Source: Scytonema sp. UIC 10036 | GTDB taxonomy: Bacteria; Cyanobacteriota; Cyanobacteriia; Cyanobacteriales; Nostocaceae | Direction of reading: 5' to 3' | Assembly: GCF_009725235.1 (NCBI RefSeq) | Contig: NZ_WJFC01000026.1 | Coordinates: forward strand, 33,356 to 97,355 | Length of the DNA: 64,000 nt | Part shown: positions 1 through 7,929 of the stretch, piece after piece | Position numbering within the stretch: the stretch's first letter is position 1 | Layout of the letters: each line of letters starts with the position of its first letter | The notes under the pieces: model-generated | Databases searched by the model: none | What the model saw: only the letters and a program-made list of their open reading frames with translations | What the model was told of the DNA's origin: nothing | Made by a program: the position numbers and the translations under genes

Positions 1-2
1 AA

Positions 3-266
3 CACTACGGTTATGTTTTTGCAGGCAGTAGCGATCGCGATATGGTTTTGAAGGTAACTGGTTGGAACTTCACAACACCAACCCCACAGATTATACAGTG
101 CCAGCCTCGTCAATCTGAAAATTTCGATCGCGGATGGTCCGATCAATTCGGGATTCAGGTCATTGAGACTGGACGTGATTTTGTGCGAATTCGCATTCGC
201 AGGTTGGACTCAAACGGCGGTGGATGGGGACAGAATCTTCGGATCGACATGATGGTTATTGAATAA
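3..266 (+). CDS. 3' end of an unidentified protein, possibly lectin-like
   Basis: The frame is open from the window edge to a stop at 264-266. The first in-window Met (position 42) has no ribosome binding site, so it is probably internal and the gene begins outside the window. The last 50 residues alternate hydrophobic and polar positions (FGIQV, FVRIRI, LRIDMMVIE) and are rich in Trp and Gly, which suggests beta-strands. The spacing loosely recalls the H-type lectin domain, but this is a weak resemblance. No function is claimed. Confidence 0.45.
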   Translation, partial: HYGYVFAGSSDRDMVLKVTGWNFTTPTPQIIQCQPRQSENFDRGWSDQFGIQVIETGRDFVRIRIRRLDSNGGGWGQNLRIDMMVIE

Positions 267-338
267 CTACTGCAATACCATTTTTTAAAATTTAATTTTC
301 AGGAATGCATTGCATAAACTTTACCAGGAGAAAAAATT

Positions 339-1931
339 ATGTTTCATGAAGAGCCTAGTCTTCGCCATCGGGCTAACCGAAATCGCGTTGATGCTGTCAT
401 CTCAAATGGGAAGGCTAAATCTGCTGTAATTAGTTCATCTGAGAGCAAAACATTTCTAGAACAACGAGCAGGAACTTCTTTGGAATGGAATATTACAACT
501 GGAACTCCTGCTGCTATAGTAGGAAAATTATCCACGCCGATAGCAGGTACGGCATCTGGAGCTAGTCAAACATTTTTGAGGGAAAACGCTCCTATTTTAG
601 GATTGAGTGCAGACGATGTTGAAGAACTCTCTGAAATTGACGCCTTTGAGTGGGGTGGATTGCAATTCATTCGTCGCCAACAAACTTATGAGGGATTGCC
701 TGTCTTTGGCGCTAACATTTTGGTAGGTGTAGATAACAAGAATCAAGTTCAAATGGTGACTAGTGGTCTACGCTCCCAAGTTGCTGTTAAATCTGGTGAG
801 AAAGAGATCTCTCTAAAAGAAGCTCGCCAAATAGCCCTTAACGATCTTGGTGAAGATGTTCAACAAAGAAGTCACATCACCCATGAGACTGTTTTCTATC
901 CAACTCAGCAAGGGGATGTGAAAGTTTACCACTTAACTGTTCCGACCAACCATCCTCTGGGTACATGGGAATACTTCATTGATGTCCAGAATGGAGAAAT
1001 TGTAGATAGCTTCAATTCGATGAAGTTTCATTCATTTTACTTTGCTCCGAGAGCAAGGGTTTATCCTGAAAACCCAGAGGAAACAAAATTGACAACCGTG
1101 ATGCTGCGAGATGTTAAGTCTCCTTATAAGCAATTGGATGGTCAATATTGTAAAGTCATTAATGAAGATGCTCCACCCGCCCAAGCAGACAATACTTATC
1201 GATTTGACTTTCCTCCTGACAATACACACTTTGATGAGTGTCAAGTTTACTATTCTGTAGAGAAAGTCTATCAATATTTTATGGATTTGGGATTTCGAGG
1301 ATTTACAGTCAATAATCCCTATGGAAAAGCTCACAACGGACAGCTTGGTGCTAACGTCCATACTGGAAACAAATACGACAATGCATTTTACGATCCTGCT
1401 ACAGGGCAGATCTACTTTGGAGATGGCAGTTACCCAGGAAATGACAATGGACTTCGCGATCTAGCTAAAGAAGTTGATGTAGTTGCTCATGAATTTACTC
1501 ATGCGGTGATTGATGAATACCATCCTAAGATGTTTGGAAGTGAAGGACTGGCACTACACGAAGGATACGCTGATTATTTCGCTTGTTCTTTATTGAACGA
1601 CCCGGACTTAGGGGAATATGTTGTACCTGGTCCGGAAAGAGATGGAATGATTCGCAATTGCGATAATGATTTGAAATATTCGGAGACATCAACAGAACCC
1701 CACGATCGCGGTCAAGCTTGGGCAGGAGCCTGCTGGCACTTGAGAAAAGCAGTCGGACAATCAGTGGCAGATTTTTTGATCTTTGGCAGTTTGCTTGTCT
1801 TGGGAACAAATGCACCAACCTTCAAATATGCCAAAGATATGCTTTTGCTAATTGACCAATATTGGTGTGGTGGCGAGTACAAAGCGACAATCAAGAGGAT
1901 CTTTGAGACTGAACGGGGGATTCCTGTTTAA
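339..1931 (+). CDS. M4-family (thermolysin-like) zinc metalloprotease
   Basis: A 530-residue protein with the order expected for M4 peptidases: an FTP-type propeptide (about residues 80-150, containing YEGLPVFGANI), a PepSY-like stretch, then the catalytic part. The zinc motif HEFTH is at residues 384-388 and the third ligand is Glu408 in EGYADYF. The C-terminal HDRGQAWAGACWHL matches the active-site His region of thermolysin relatives. By family knowledge it cleaves peptide bonds, normally outside the cell, and the propeptide keeps it inactive until processing. Oddly, the N-terminus (MFHEEPSLRHRANRNRV) is charged and has no signal peptide. Export would need another route, or the enzyme acts inside. 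The ATG at 339 follows an AGGAG box. A second secreted-type protease (M6) at 11 kb also lacks a signal peptide. Confidence 0.9.
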   Translation: MFHEEPSLRHRANRNRVDAVISNGKAKSAVISSSESKTFLEQRAGTSLEWNITTGTPAAIVGKLSTPIAGTASGASQTFLRENAPILGLSADDVEELSEIDAFEWGGLQFIRRQQTYEGLPVFGANILVGVDNKNQVQMVTSGLRSQVAVKSGEKEISLKEARQIALNDLGEDVQQRSHITHETVFYPTQQGDVKVYHLTVPTNHPLGTWEYFIDVQNGEIVDSFNSMKFHSFYFAPRARVYPENPEETKLTTVMLRDVKSPYKQLDGQYCKVINEDAPPAQADNTYRFDFPPDNTHFDECQVYYSVEKVYQYFMDLGFRGFTVNNPYGKAHNGQLGANVHTGNKYDNAFYDPATGQIYFGDGSYPGNDNGLRDLAKEVDVVAHEFTHAVIDEYHPKMFGSEGLALHEGYADYFACSLLNDPDLGEYVVPGPERDGMIRNCDNDLKYSETSTEPHDRGQAWAGACWHLRKAVGQSVADFLIFGSLLVLGTNAPTFKYAKDMLLLIDQYWCGGEYKATIKRIFETERGIPV

Positions 1932-2031
1932 CCGTTCGCTTTGGAAGTCTTAACTAGAGGGTCAATCAAATAGAACTAGGGGCGTGGTAACACCATGCCC
2001 TGACAACTAAATTCAGGTTCATTAAAAACTC

Positions 2032-2547
2032 ATGCCAGTCATCATTCTCATGTCGTGTCTGGGGGTTATACTTGCTATGGCAATGGGTACACCCTATAAC
2101 AATCCTTTTCTCACTCAAGATGGTTTCTTGACCGGAGCGTTAGAATTCCAAGATGGACAAATGGGCTTTGCAGGGTTTTCTGGAGTGGTTTGGACAATTT
2201 CACCTGATGGGAGTTGTCAGGCTGCTCGTTTTCTCAATGAGACTGTATCACCTCCCCATCAAACAGGTCAGTTAGATCGGCAGAACTTAGTTCAGCTTGC
2301 TAATGTCTTATCAAGTCAGAATTTTTCCGATCTGCCTTCTGAAATCCCATCTGAACCAACTCTCAATCCTCACCGTTTTACGATCCGCTGGGGAACAAAA
2401 TCATCAACATTAACTTTGAAACCCCGTCAAAGTCTTGAAGATGCTCTGAGACAAATGCGAAATCAACCCGAAACTCCTCAATCAAGATTCTTTACTATTG
2501 CACAATTTATTAATCAGTTGCTAAGGGAGCATTGCGGTAATGATTAG
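2032..2547 (+). CDS. Hypothetical exported protein
   Basis: A 171-residue product beginning with a hydrophobic stretch (MPVIILMSCLGVILAMAMG) that looks like a signal peptide or membrane anchor. The remainder is soluble, with one region (about 45-60) rich in Gly/Phe, a single Cys, and a beta-rich middle (RFTIRWGTKSSTLTL). It has the look of cyanobacterial periplasmic proteins of unknown function. I do not recognise the family. It stands alone, about 100 bp after the M4 protease on the same strand, and could be cotranscribed with it. No clear Shine-Dalgarno sequence is seen before the ATG. Confidence 0.6.
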   Translation: MPVIILMSCLGVILAMAMGTPYNNPFLTQDGFLTGALEFQDGQMGFAGFSGVVWTISPDGSCQAARFLNETVSPPHQTGQLDRQNLVQLANVLSSQNFSDLPSEIPSEPTLNPHRFTIRWGTKSSTLTLKPRQSLEDALRQMRNQPETPQSRFFTIAQFINQLLREHCGND

Positions 2548-2643
2548 GGCGATCGCCATCTCTTCATAAAATGAGTTGATAACCTTTTGTAACATCTTGA
2601 TAAAAATTTGCAAACACTCTTATTTAATAAAGAATCTAAAAAT

Positions 2644-3180
2644 ATGAGCCCATCCTCTAATGAATCATCGAAGAAGAAAACTTCCGGTAGTTTTTGGGAT
2701 TTTCTTAAAAATGAATGGGGTAGGTTGTCAAAAATATCTGTTTTCTTTCCAGGTTCTGGTGAACTGATAAGGCTCATCTTGATGAGGAATCCAAGACCTG
2801 TAGGAGTGTATGAAAGAGGGATTACTCCAGCATTTGTTTTAACCATTTCTACAATATGTACTATGTTTGTTATATACTATATATACAATCAGCAAGATGA
2901 ACTGATAAATCAAAGTTCAAAATCTATTAGAAGCAGGGCAGAGTGTTCTTTTATTCAAGGTTTTTTTTGTTTAATTTTTTATATAGCAGCATATTTCGGT
3001 ATGTACTCGCTGATTTATGAACCCCTAGAAATTAATGACGGAAATTATGGGAGGATAATTGGAGACATTTTTTTACTTCTTCTTTATACAGCTTCATTTA
3101 CCTTGATAACTCGCAGCTTCACTTTATTAGCCATGTCGAAATTTTTGAAACAACAAAAACAACTTAATCAAAAAATATAG
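2644..3180 (+). CDS. Hypothetical integral membrane protein
   Basis: About 178 residues. A charged, Ser/Lys-rich N-terminus is followed by about three hydrophobic segments: FVLTISTICTMFVIYYIY near residue 65, FIQGFFCLIFYIAAYFGMYS near 105, and IIGDIFLLLLYTASFTLI near 140. The ATG at 2644 is preferred over an upstream in-frame TTG at 2608 because the leader between them is low in information. The family is not recognised. It lies between the exported protein at 2.0 kb and a region of repeats and broken genes, with no conserved neighbour to suggest a role. Confidence 0.6.
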   Translation: MSPSSNESSKKKTSGSFWDFLKNEWGRLSKISVFFPGSGELIRLILMRNPRPVGVYERGITPAFVLTISTICTMFVIYYIYNQQDELINQSSKSIRSRAECSFIQGFFCLIFYIAAYFGMYSLIYEPLEINDGNYGRIIGDIFLLLLYTASFTLITRSFTLLAMSKFLKQQKQLNQKI

Positions 3181-3282
3181 GTATGCTTACCTCCAAACTC
3201 TAAGTTTCGTTTAATCAAGTATTCAGTTGCAGAGTGTCAGAGATCATTTATAAAGTAAATCTTAAATTGCCAAATGTCTTGT

Positions 3283-3355
3283 GTAGGTTGGGTAGAATCA
3301 AGTGACACCCAATAATTCGATTAAATGTTGGGTTTCGTTCCTCAACCCAACCTAC
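3283..3355. repeat. Palindromic dispersed repeat, GTAGGTTGGGT family
   Basis: Starts GTAGGTTGGGT and ends with the reverse complement (ACCCAACCTAC), with an inner TTGGGTTTCGTTCC arm. Further copies lie at 49820-49910, 56683-56757 and 60841-60897. The copy at 56683 is almost a full inverted repeat. Small MITE-like units of this kind are common between cyanobacterial genes. The copy here is imperfect. Confidence 0.8.
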
Positions 3356-3376
3356 TAGCACATCATGGAAAGACAA

Positions 3377-3715
3377 CTAGTTCATCTGATATCTCAAGAA
3401 GCGATCGCAGCGACAGTAAACCGACCCATCGGCCCATTGGCATAACTTAACGTGAGTTCGAAAAAATACATGACCGCTAGTCGGTACATCTAACCCACCC
3501 AAAATATTTAGCAAGGTTGATTTACCACTACCGGAAGGTCCTAGCAATACGACAAACTCTCCTTCGTAGAGATCGAGATTGATCGACCGTAAGGCATGAA
3601 CTTCTATCTCACCCATTCGATAAACCTTTGTGATTCCACAAATATGAAAGATTGTTCCTGGTAATGTTACTGTGTTTGGGTAAGATTTTGTTTTGTGAAG
3701 TTTATTTTTCATCAT
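3377..3715 (-). pseudogene. Truncated ABC transporter ATPase (paralogue of the 36.6 kb gene)
   Basis: The first about 88 residues are closely similar to the intact ATPase at 36620-37381, including the start MMKNKL, the Walker A GPSGSGKS and the following [18 protein letters not shown]. Similarity stops abruptly at VFFR. The remaining residues are unrelated, so the Q-loop, signature motif and Walker B are missing and the product cannot be a working ATPase. With the HlyD fragment at 9.9 kb, it suggests that a second copy of the ABC/HlyD exporter once existed and was broken up. It lies 150 bp from an IS630 element that may have contributed. Confidence 0.85.
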
Positions 3716-3856
3716 TTTGCCCAATTAATTTTAGAGCAAATGCGATCGCTTTGCAAAATCGTAGTGCCAGAGGGTTCTCGTCCTCCCATTATGTTTTCAT
3801 AGAGACTACCTTAGAAGAGCGTTTACTATATTGAGCTATTTTTGAGTGCTCCTCAA

Positions 3857-5020
3857 CTAGTAGTCTGTCACATCAACTTTGCTGGGTAAGACACTTGGGT
3901 ATAAGCGCTCCATCTTTCTCCGTGCATCAGTAGTCTTAAAGCGCCAATTTACACTGGCATAGACAGCATTCCGTTGTTGTTCCCAACTAGCGATTTCCTG
4001 CGACAACGTTTGTACGTCTTTGATCCGTCGCTCTAAACACTGTCGGGATAAAACAGAAAATTCAATTTCAACTTGATTTAACCAACTGGCGTGTTTTGGT
4101 GTGTAGTGAAACTCTAATTTTTGGATAATTCGACGCGCTTCTTGTGGCTCAAAAACTTCATACAAAGAGGCTGGATTATGTGTATTCAGATTATCAAGTA
4201 CTAGACGAATAACTTCAGCTTCTGGGCAATAAACATCTACTAAATCCTTCATTTGTTTTGCAAAATCTACTTTTGTCCTCTGTTGTGTCACTTCCATATG
4301 TCGCCAACCTGCTAATGGTTGAAAGAAAGCAAATATATTGACACTACCATTTCTTTTATACTCGTAATCATATCGAAGATGTTGTTCTGGCTCGGCTGGT
4401 AAAGGTTCTCTGACATCTTCTAACAATTGATATGGACGTTCATCGAAACAAACTACCGGACGTTTTGGATCGTAAGGTTCGCCATATAAATCTAACAAAT
4501 CTTCCATCCGTAAAACATACTCGGCATCCACCCTAGGTATACACCACTGTTCCTTTAGCCACGGCTTGACATCGTTTTTTTTAAATAGGAACGCACAGTT
4601 TCATAACTAACAGTATCCACAACATCTAAACTCACTATCCGGTCTGCTAAAAGCCGTAGTGTCCATCTTGTACGTCCATCCGGAGGTTCTGAACACGCTG
4701 TTGCAATCAGAAATGCTTCTTGAAAACCATCGAGTTTTCGTGGTTTGGGTGGATGCTCGCGATCGCTCAGCGTAGCCTCAATTCCACTGTTAACGTACTT
4801 GGCGCGGGTGCGCTCAACTGTCGAGATGCTGACTCGCAATCTGTCTGCGTTAGCGAAGCTCCTCCGCCTGGAGGCTCGCTTTGTCTGTCTCTCCCTCCCA
4901 TGCCATCAAAAGTATATGGGCGCGGGTAATACTTCTGGCTTTACTTTTGCCGCACCTAATTAGCGATCGCAGTTTTTCTACTTCCTCCTTAGTTAAATTT
5001 ACAGTATATTTTTTTGCCAT
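3857..5020 (-). pseudogene. IS630-type transposase, interrupted in two places
   Basis: The ATG at 5018-5020 opens MAKKYTVNLTKEEVEKL with a helix-turn-helix region, continued as MRVSISTVERTRAKY from 4839. The DDE half lies at 3857-4531 and contains [15 protein letters not shown] and [11 protein letters not shown], the expected Asp-Asp-Glu signature. Two breaks divide it. The first is a palindromic insert at 4849-4879 that shifts the frame. The second is a run of eight A (minus strand) at about 4574-4581, where a -1 shift would join the HTH half to the DDE half. The second could be programmed frameshifting, as in some IS630 members. The first looks like real damage. The TAG stop overlaps the IS end and TA target. 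Confidence 0.85.
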
Positions 5021-5097
5021 GATGTCACCTTGACCACTTTTGTAAATAGCTTACCATAACATCAGCGCCACCCAGCAAAGTTGATGTGACAGACTAC
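3860..5097 (-). mobile_element. IS630/Tc1-type insertion sequence, about 1.24 kb
   Basis: Bounded by matching inverted ends of about 30 bp (left end from 3860 beginning GTAGTCTGTCACATCAAC; right end 5070-5097 is its reverse complement). Both ends are flanked by TA, at 3858-3859 and 5098-5099, the target duplication typical of IS630/Tc1/mariner elements. It contains one transposase gene read leftwards, and that gene is damaged. A remnant of a related element is at 25960-26203. Confidence 0.88.
4849..4879. repeat. Small palindromic repeat inserted in the transposase gene
   Basis: A sequence reading GCTCCTCCGCCTGGAGGCTC with self-complementary arms sits inside the transposase coding region, exactly where its frame is lost. 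Related GC-rich palindromes occur in many cyanobacterial genomes. Expected uninterrupted coding (ETDKA...ADRLRVSIS) is visible on either side. Confidence 0.6.
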
Positions 5098-5296
5098 TAG
5101 TTCTGCTCTTGCCTCGTTGACAATATCTCCCCACGTTTTGCTAACTTTAGCGATCGCACCCTTTCTGGTAATTATAAGTTCCGTTTTTGCTTTTTACTTA
5201 AAAATCACTTTTTAAAATTGAAGGAGTGTTCAAAATAGACTAAACTGCATATAAGAAGTTAGCAGAATTTCAGATGCTTTTTATGAGGTAGATATC

Positions 5297-5488
5297 ATGC
5301 AAAAAGAATATATGGAGATTTTAGAAACATTACTTGATAAATTGACATTATCCGCAATATTAGAAATGTTAGAGAGAATATGTCACAAAAAAGCAGAAAA
5401 TCTGAGAACTCATTGGCAAGACGAGACTTCCGCAAAGCTTTGGGAAAAAGCTGCTAAACAGATAGAACAGATAAATGTTGATATTTGA
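5297..5488 (+). CDS. Small conserved protein, 63-aa family (copy 1)
   Basis: A 63-residue, helix-rich, mildly charged protein. It recurs as an intact copy at 38438-38632 (minus strand) and as a C-terminal piece fused to another N-terminus at 24440-24712. The shared core is CHKKAENLRTHWQDET. Repetition of near-identical coding sequence, with conservative changes such as MQKEYMEIL/MHKEYMDIL, argues that it is or was translated. The N-terminal half (ETLLDKLTLSAILEML) looks amphipathic. Function unknown. The ATG follows a weak GAGGTA sequence 7 bp upstream. Confidence 0.6.
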   Translation: MQKEYMEILETLLDKLTLSAILEMLERICHKKAENLRTHWQDETSAKLWEKAAKQIEQINVDI

Positions 5489-5596
5489 TAAAAATTAAGT
5501 ATTTTTGCAGGGTGTAGTCAGCCAGTTGTGATTATACTAGCATTAAACTAAATAATTATTTAGTCATAAAGCTTGCTGGAGAGCAAGGAGGGTAGC

Positions 5597-5806
5597 ATGA
5601 AACCTATAGAGTTGAAAACGATAGAAGGCACTCATGTTGAGATCAATCCTAATGCAGTTTCTGAAATAGTAGAAGTGCAAGAAAAACAGCCTGGATTTTT
5701 ATTTTTATTTGGAAAAGAAGCAGAGTATGAAATCCATATGATAGACAAAGAAGTCTACCGAGTTACTCAGGGAGAACATGACAAATTGAAAAATGCCTCA
5801 GAGTGA
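5597..5806 (+). CDS. Small hypothetical protein, FlbD-like appearance
   Basis: 69 residues from an ATG preceded by a strong AAGGAGG box five bases upstream, which decides this start over an upstream in-frame TTG. The pattern IELKTIEGTHVEINPNAVSEI followed by a Gly-rich turn and EIHMIDKEVYRVTQ is compatible with a compact beta-barrel such as FlbD/DUF-type small proteins, but similarity is only by eye. No neighbour suggests a role. Confidence 0.55.
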   Translation: MKPIELKTIEGTHVEINPNAVSEIVEVQEKQPGFLFLFGKEAEYEIHMIDKEVYRVTQGEHDKLKNASE

Positions 5807-6384
5807 GTTTTGGATCTCGCGTCAAAGAAGAGGCAACGAGTGCAGGGAGCGGGGAGCGGAGGGGAAACCCCACAAATAAATATGTTCGCATGAATTGGGG
5901 ATGAGGGGTTTGGGAGCAGTTCCACGAATAAATTCGGGGGCGCTATACCTGTTTGCACCGTGGATCGGGGGCTTCCCCAAAAAGAGGACTTGGAGCAGGG
6001 AAGCTCACGAGCAGGGAGAAAACCCACACCTTGTCTTGAACTGCACCCCGCACCTTCCCCAAAAGAGGACTTGGGCTTTTAGAGGGGAGTAGGGAGAAAA
6101 ATCCACAACACAACCTGCACCTTGCCCCTGCCCCCCGTTGTTTCTTCCTTCCTGCAAAGGTGCCCCTGCATGATGGTTGGTCATTAAATGGTGTGGTTTG
6201 AAGGTTGTGCAATATCGATTTTGGCAGTTTTTGACCCTATTTCTTCAAATTTTGTGAGAAATCTGGGGTAAGGTTCTTTCTATGCATCTTCATATGGAAA
6301 TGGTGTAATCAGTTAAGCAATCCTGACTGCCTGATAGATTTATGCAAAAGGTAGTCAGGTAAAAACGCATTTCAAGTACTCGCA
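5807..6384. repeat. Non-coding stretch with short direct repeats
   Basis: No gene recognised in about 580 bp. A CTTCCCCAAAAGAGGACTTGG-type unit is present twice (5972-5993 and 6053-6075), in a GC-rich, low-complexity context with many GGGGAGC runs. The right third is AT-rich and shows nothing recognisable. Confidence 0.55.
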
Positions 6385-6930
6385 TCATTCATACAGTTGT
6401 TCTGCTATGTTCAGTTCTGCGATCGCTTCCTGTTCATTACCCTGTCTTGCTAAAGCCAATCCTAAATTGAGGTGAGTTTCTGCAAGATAAGGATCGAGCG
6501 GAACGGCTTGACGAAATTCAGCAATTGCCTCATCGACTTTACCTTGTTGATACAAGACGACTCCTAAATTGTCGTGTGCATCGGCTAATTGAGGTTCGAG
6601 GCAAATTGCTTGACGGAATGCAACTGCGGCTTCCTCCCATTTATCTTGTTGACAGAAGACGACTCCTAAATTGTAGTGAGCATCGACACAATTAGGGTTG
6701 AGTTGGATTGCTTGCTCAAACGCCGTCACTGCTGCTTCCAGTCTGCCCTGGCGGTAGAAGGCAAGCCCCAGATTAGAATACAATTCAGCCATTTCTGGAT
6801 CAAAACTGATTGCCCGTTTGAACTCTAAAATCGCCTCCTCGAATTGCCCTTGTTGATACAATATTGTTCCTAAATTAGAGTGTGCTGCTGCCAGTGGAGG
6901 ATTCGGAGAAATAGGTTGTTGGACTTTCAT
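6385..6930 (-). CDS. TPR repeat protein
   Basis: 181 residues made almost wholly of five consecutive 34-residue tetratricopeptide repeats. Each shows the A..NLG.....G....A...F..A....P pattern (for example AHSNLGTILYQQGQFEEAIL and AHDNLGVVLYQQGKVDEAIA). Such repeats form a superhelix that binds partner proteins. No signal peptide or membrane segment is present, so it is probably cytosolic. The ATG follows GGAG in the reverse strand. No operon partner is close: the next minus-strand gene ends 100 bp upstream. Partner unknown. Confidence 0.85.
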   Translation of the reverse strand: MKVQQPISPNPPLAAAHSNLGTILYQQGQFEEAILEFKRAISFDPEMAELYSNLGLAFYRQGRLEAAVTAFEQAIQLNPNCVDAHYNLGVVFCQQDKWEEAAVAFRQAICLEPQLADAHDNLGVVLYQQGKVDEAIAEFRQAVPLDPYLAETHLNLGLALARQGNEQEAIAELNIAEQLYE

Positions 6931-7036
6931 AACATACTCCTTCTTTAATCAGGTCTGTGTAACTTTTGCGGATTCAATCGCTAATCTCGAAAGTTAATTG
7001 CTGTTTACGCCAAAGCGAAAGTCTCAGCTGATATCG

Positions 7037-7927
7037 TCAGATATGCTGAACTGCTAGTGGTTGAGTCCATTGGCTGTAGTATTGTGCTAAGACCATTGGG
7101 AATTGATCGACCACCTGTCTAACTTTGGTTGCAGGAGTTGGTTGAGCCATTTGTCCGGCGATGCGGTTAATCCGACAAGCCATGACAGCCGCTTCTTTGT
7201 GGCTCAATCCAGCATAGACGAGGGCTGAAACTAAACCCGTAATGGTATCTCCCGTTCCCCCAATTGGTTCTAAGGTAGGAACATTAGGTTGATCGATCGT
7301 GGCAACAATCTGCCCAGCGATCGCTACATAGTCAGTTTTGCCTTTAACCAGCAAAAGTTTTGCGGCACTGTTGAGTTGGAATGCAGTTTTAATTTGCTCA
7401 GGAACAGCACTGGCATCCGAGGCAAACAGGTGATGGGAAATATAGGCTGGATGCGTAGCTTGTGGGTCAGCCAGAAACGCGATTTCCGAGGTATCTGGTG
7501 TGAAAATGTCAAACTCTTGAGCTAACCCAGCTCCTTTAGCCGCATACATTCCCCCAGCATCGGCAATTAGAATGGGTCGTTGAGGACAGCCTGGAATGGC
7601 TTGACAGAGTTTTTTTAACAGTCCCATAATCGGTAGACAATAGTGCAAAGTCAGTACTTGCGGCGAGAGGGCAACAATGTTTTGGGTAAGATATTGAAAC
7701 AGTGCCTTGGTGCCTTTGCCATCCCCAATATCACCTGCAACTAGAGCATAAGGTGGATCTAAACCTAAACTTGTGGTGACAGCTAAGGCAGCACCGATCA
7801 TAGCACCCGTTCCTTGAGTGCGAGAGAATCTGCGTCCTTCTGCCATCAGTACATCCTCATCCCGTTGAACTGCACCCATTGTCAGTGGTAAGGATGGATC
7901 GGGGACACTACCAAACAGGAGCAGCAT
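7037..7927 (-). CDS. Ribokinase-superfamily protein (carbohydrate kinase / NAD(P)HX dehydratase-like)
   Basis: 296 residues. The C-terminal PIGGTGDTITGLVSALVYAG carries the GTGD anion-hole motif of ribokinase/ThiM/NnrD-type enzymes, and the middle has GDIGDGKGTKALFQYL and ILIADAGGMYAAKGAG. The exact substrate is not clear; it could be a sugar-like kinase or an NAD(P)H-hydrate dehydratase relative. The start lies 2 bp past the stop of the YedE fusion gene, so the two form an operon. In other bacteria YedE and DUF3343 genes belong to selenium or sulfur trafficking, and this protein probably serves the same process. A decayed piece of a paralogue is at about 30250-30300. Confidence 0.7.
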   Translation of the reverse strand: MLLLFGSVPDPSLPLTMGAVQRDEDVLMAEGRRFSRTQGTGAMIGAALAVTTSLGLDPPYALVAGDIGDGKGTKALFQYLTQNIVALSPQVLTLHYCLPIMGLLKKLCQAIPGCPQRPILIADAGGMYAAKGAGLAQEFDIFTPDTSEIAFLADPQATHPAYISHHLFASDASAVPEQIKTAFQLNSAAKLLLVKGKTDYVAIAGQIVATIDQPNVPTLEPIGGTGDTITGLVSALVYAGLSHKEAAVMACRINRIAGQMAQPTPATKVRQVVDQFPMVLAQYYSQWTQPLAVQHI

Positions 7928-7929
7928 AA

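Noticed and set aside
2544..2846. Minus-strand open frame overlapping the membrane protein at 2644
   Set aside because: It lies antisense to a better-supported gene and has no ribosome binding site or recognisable sequence.
5895..6212. Open frames on both strands in the GC-rich repeats
   Set aside because: Low-complexity translations (Pro/Gly/Lys runs) generated by the direct repeats, no start signals.
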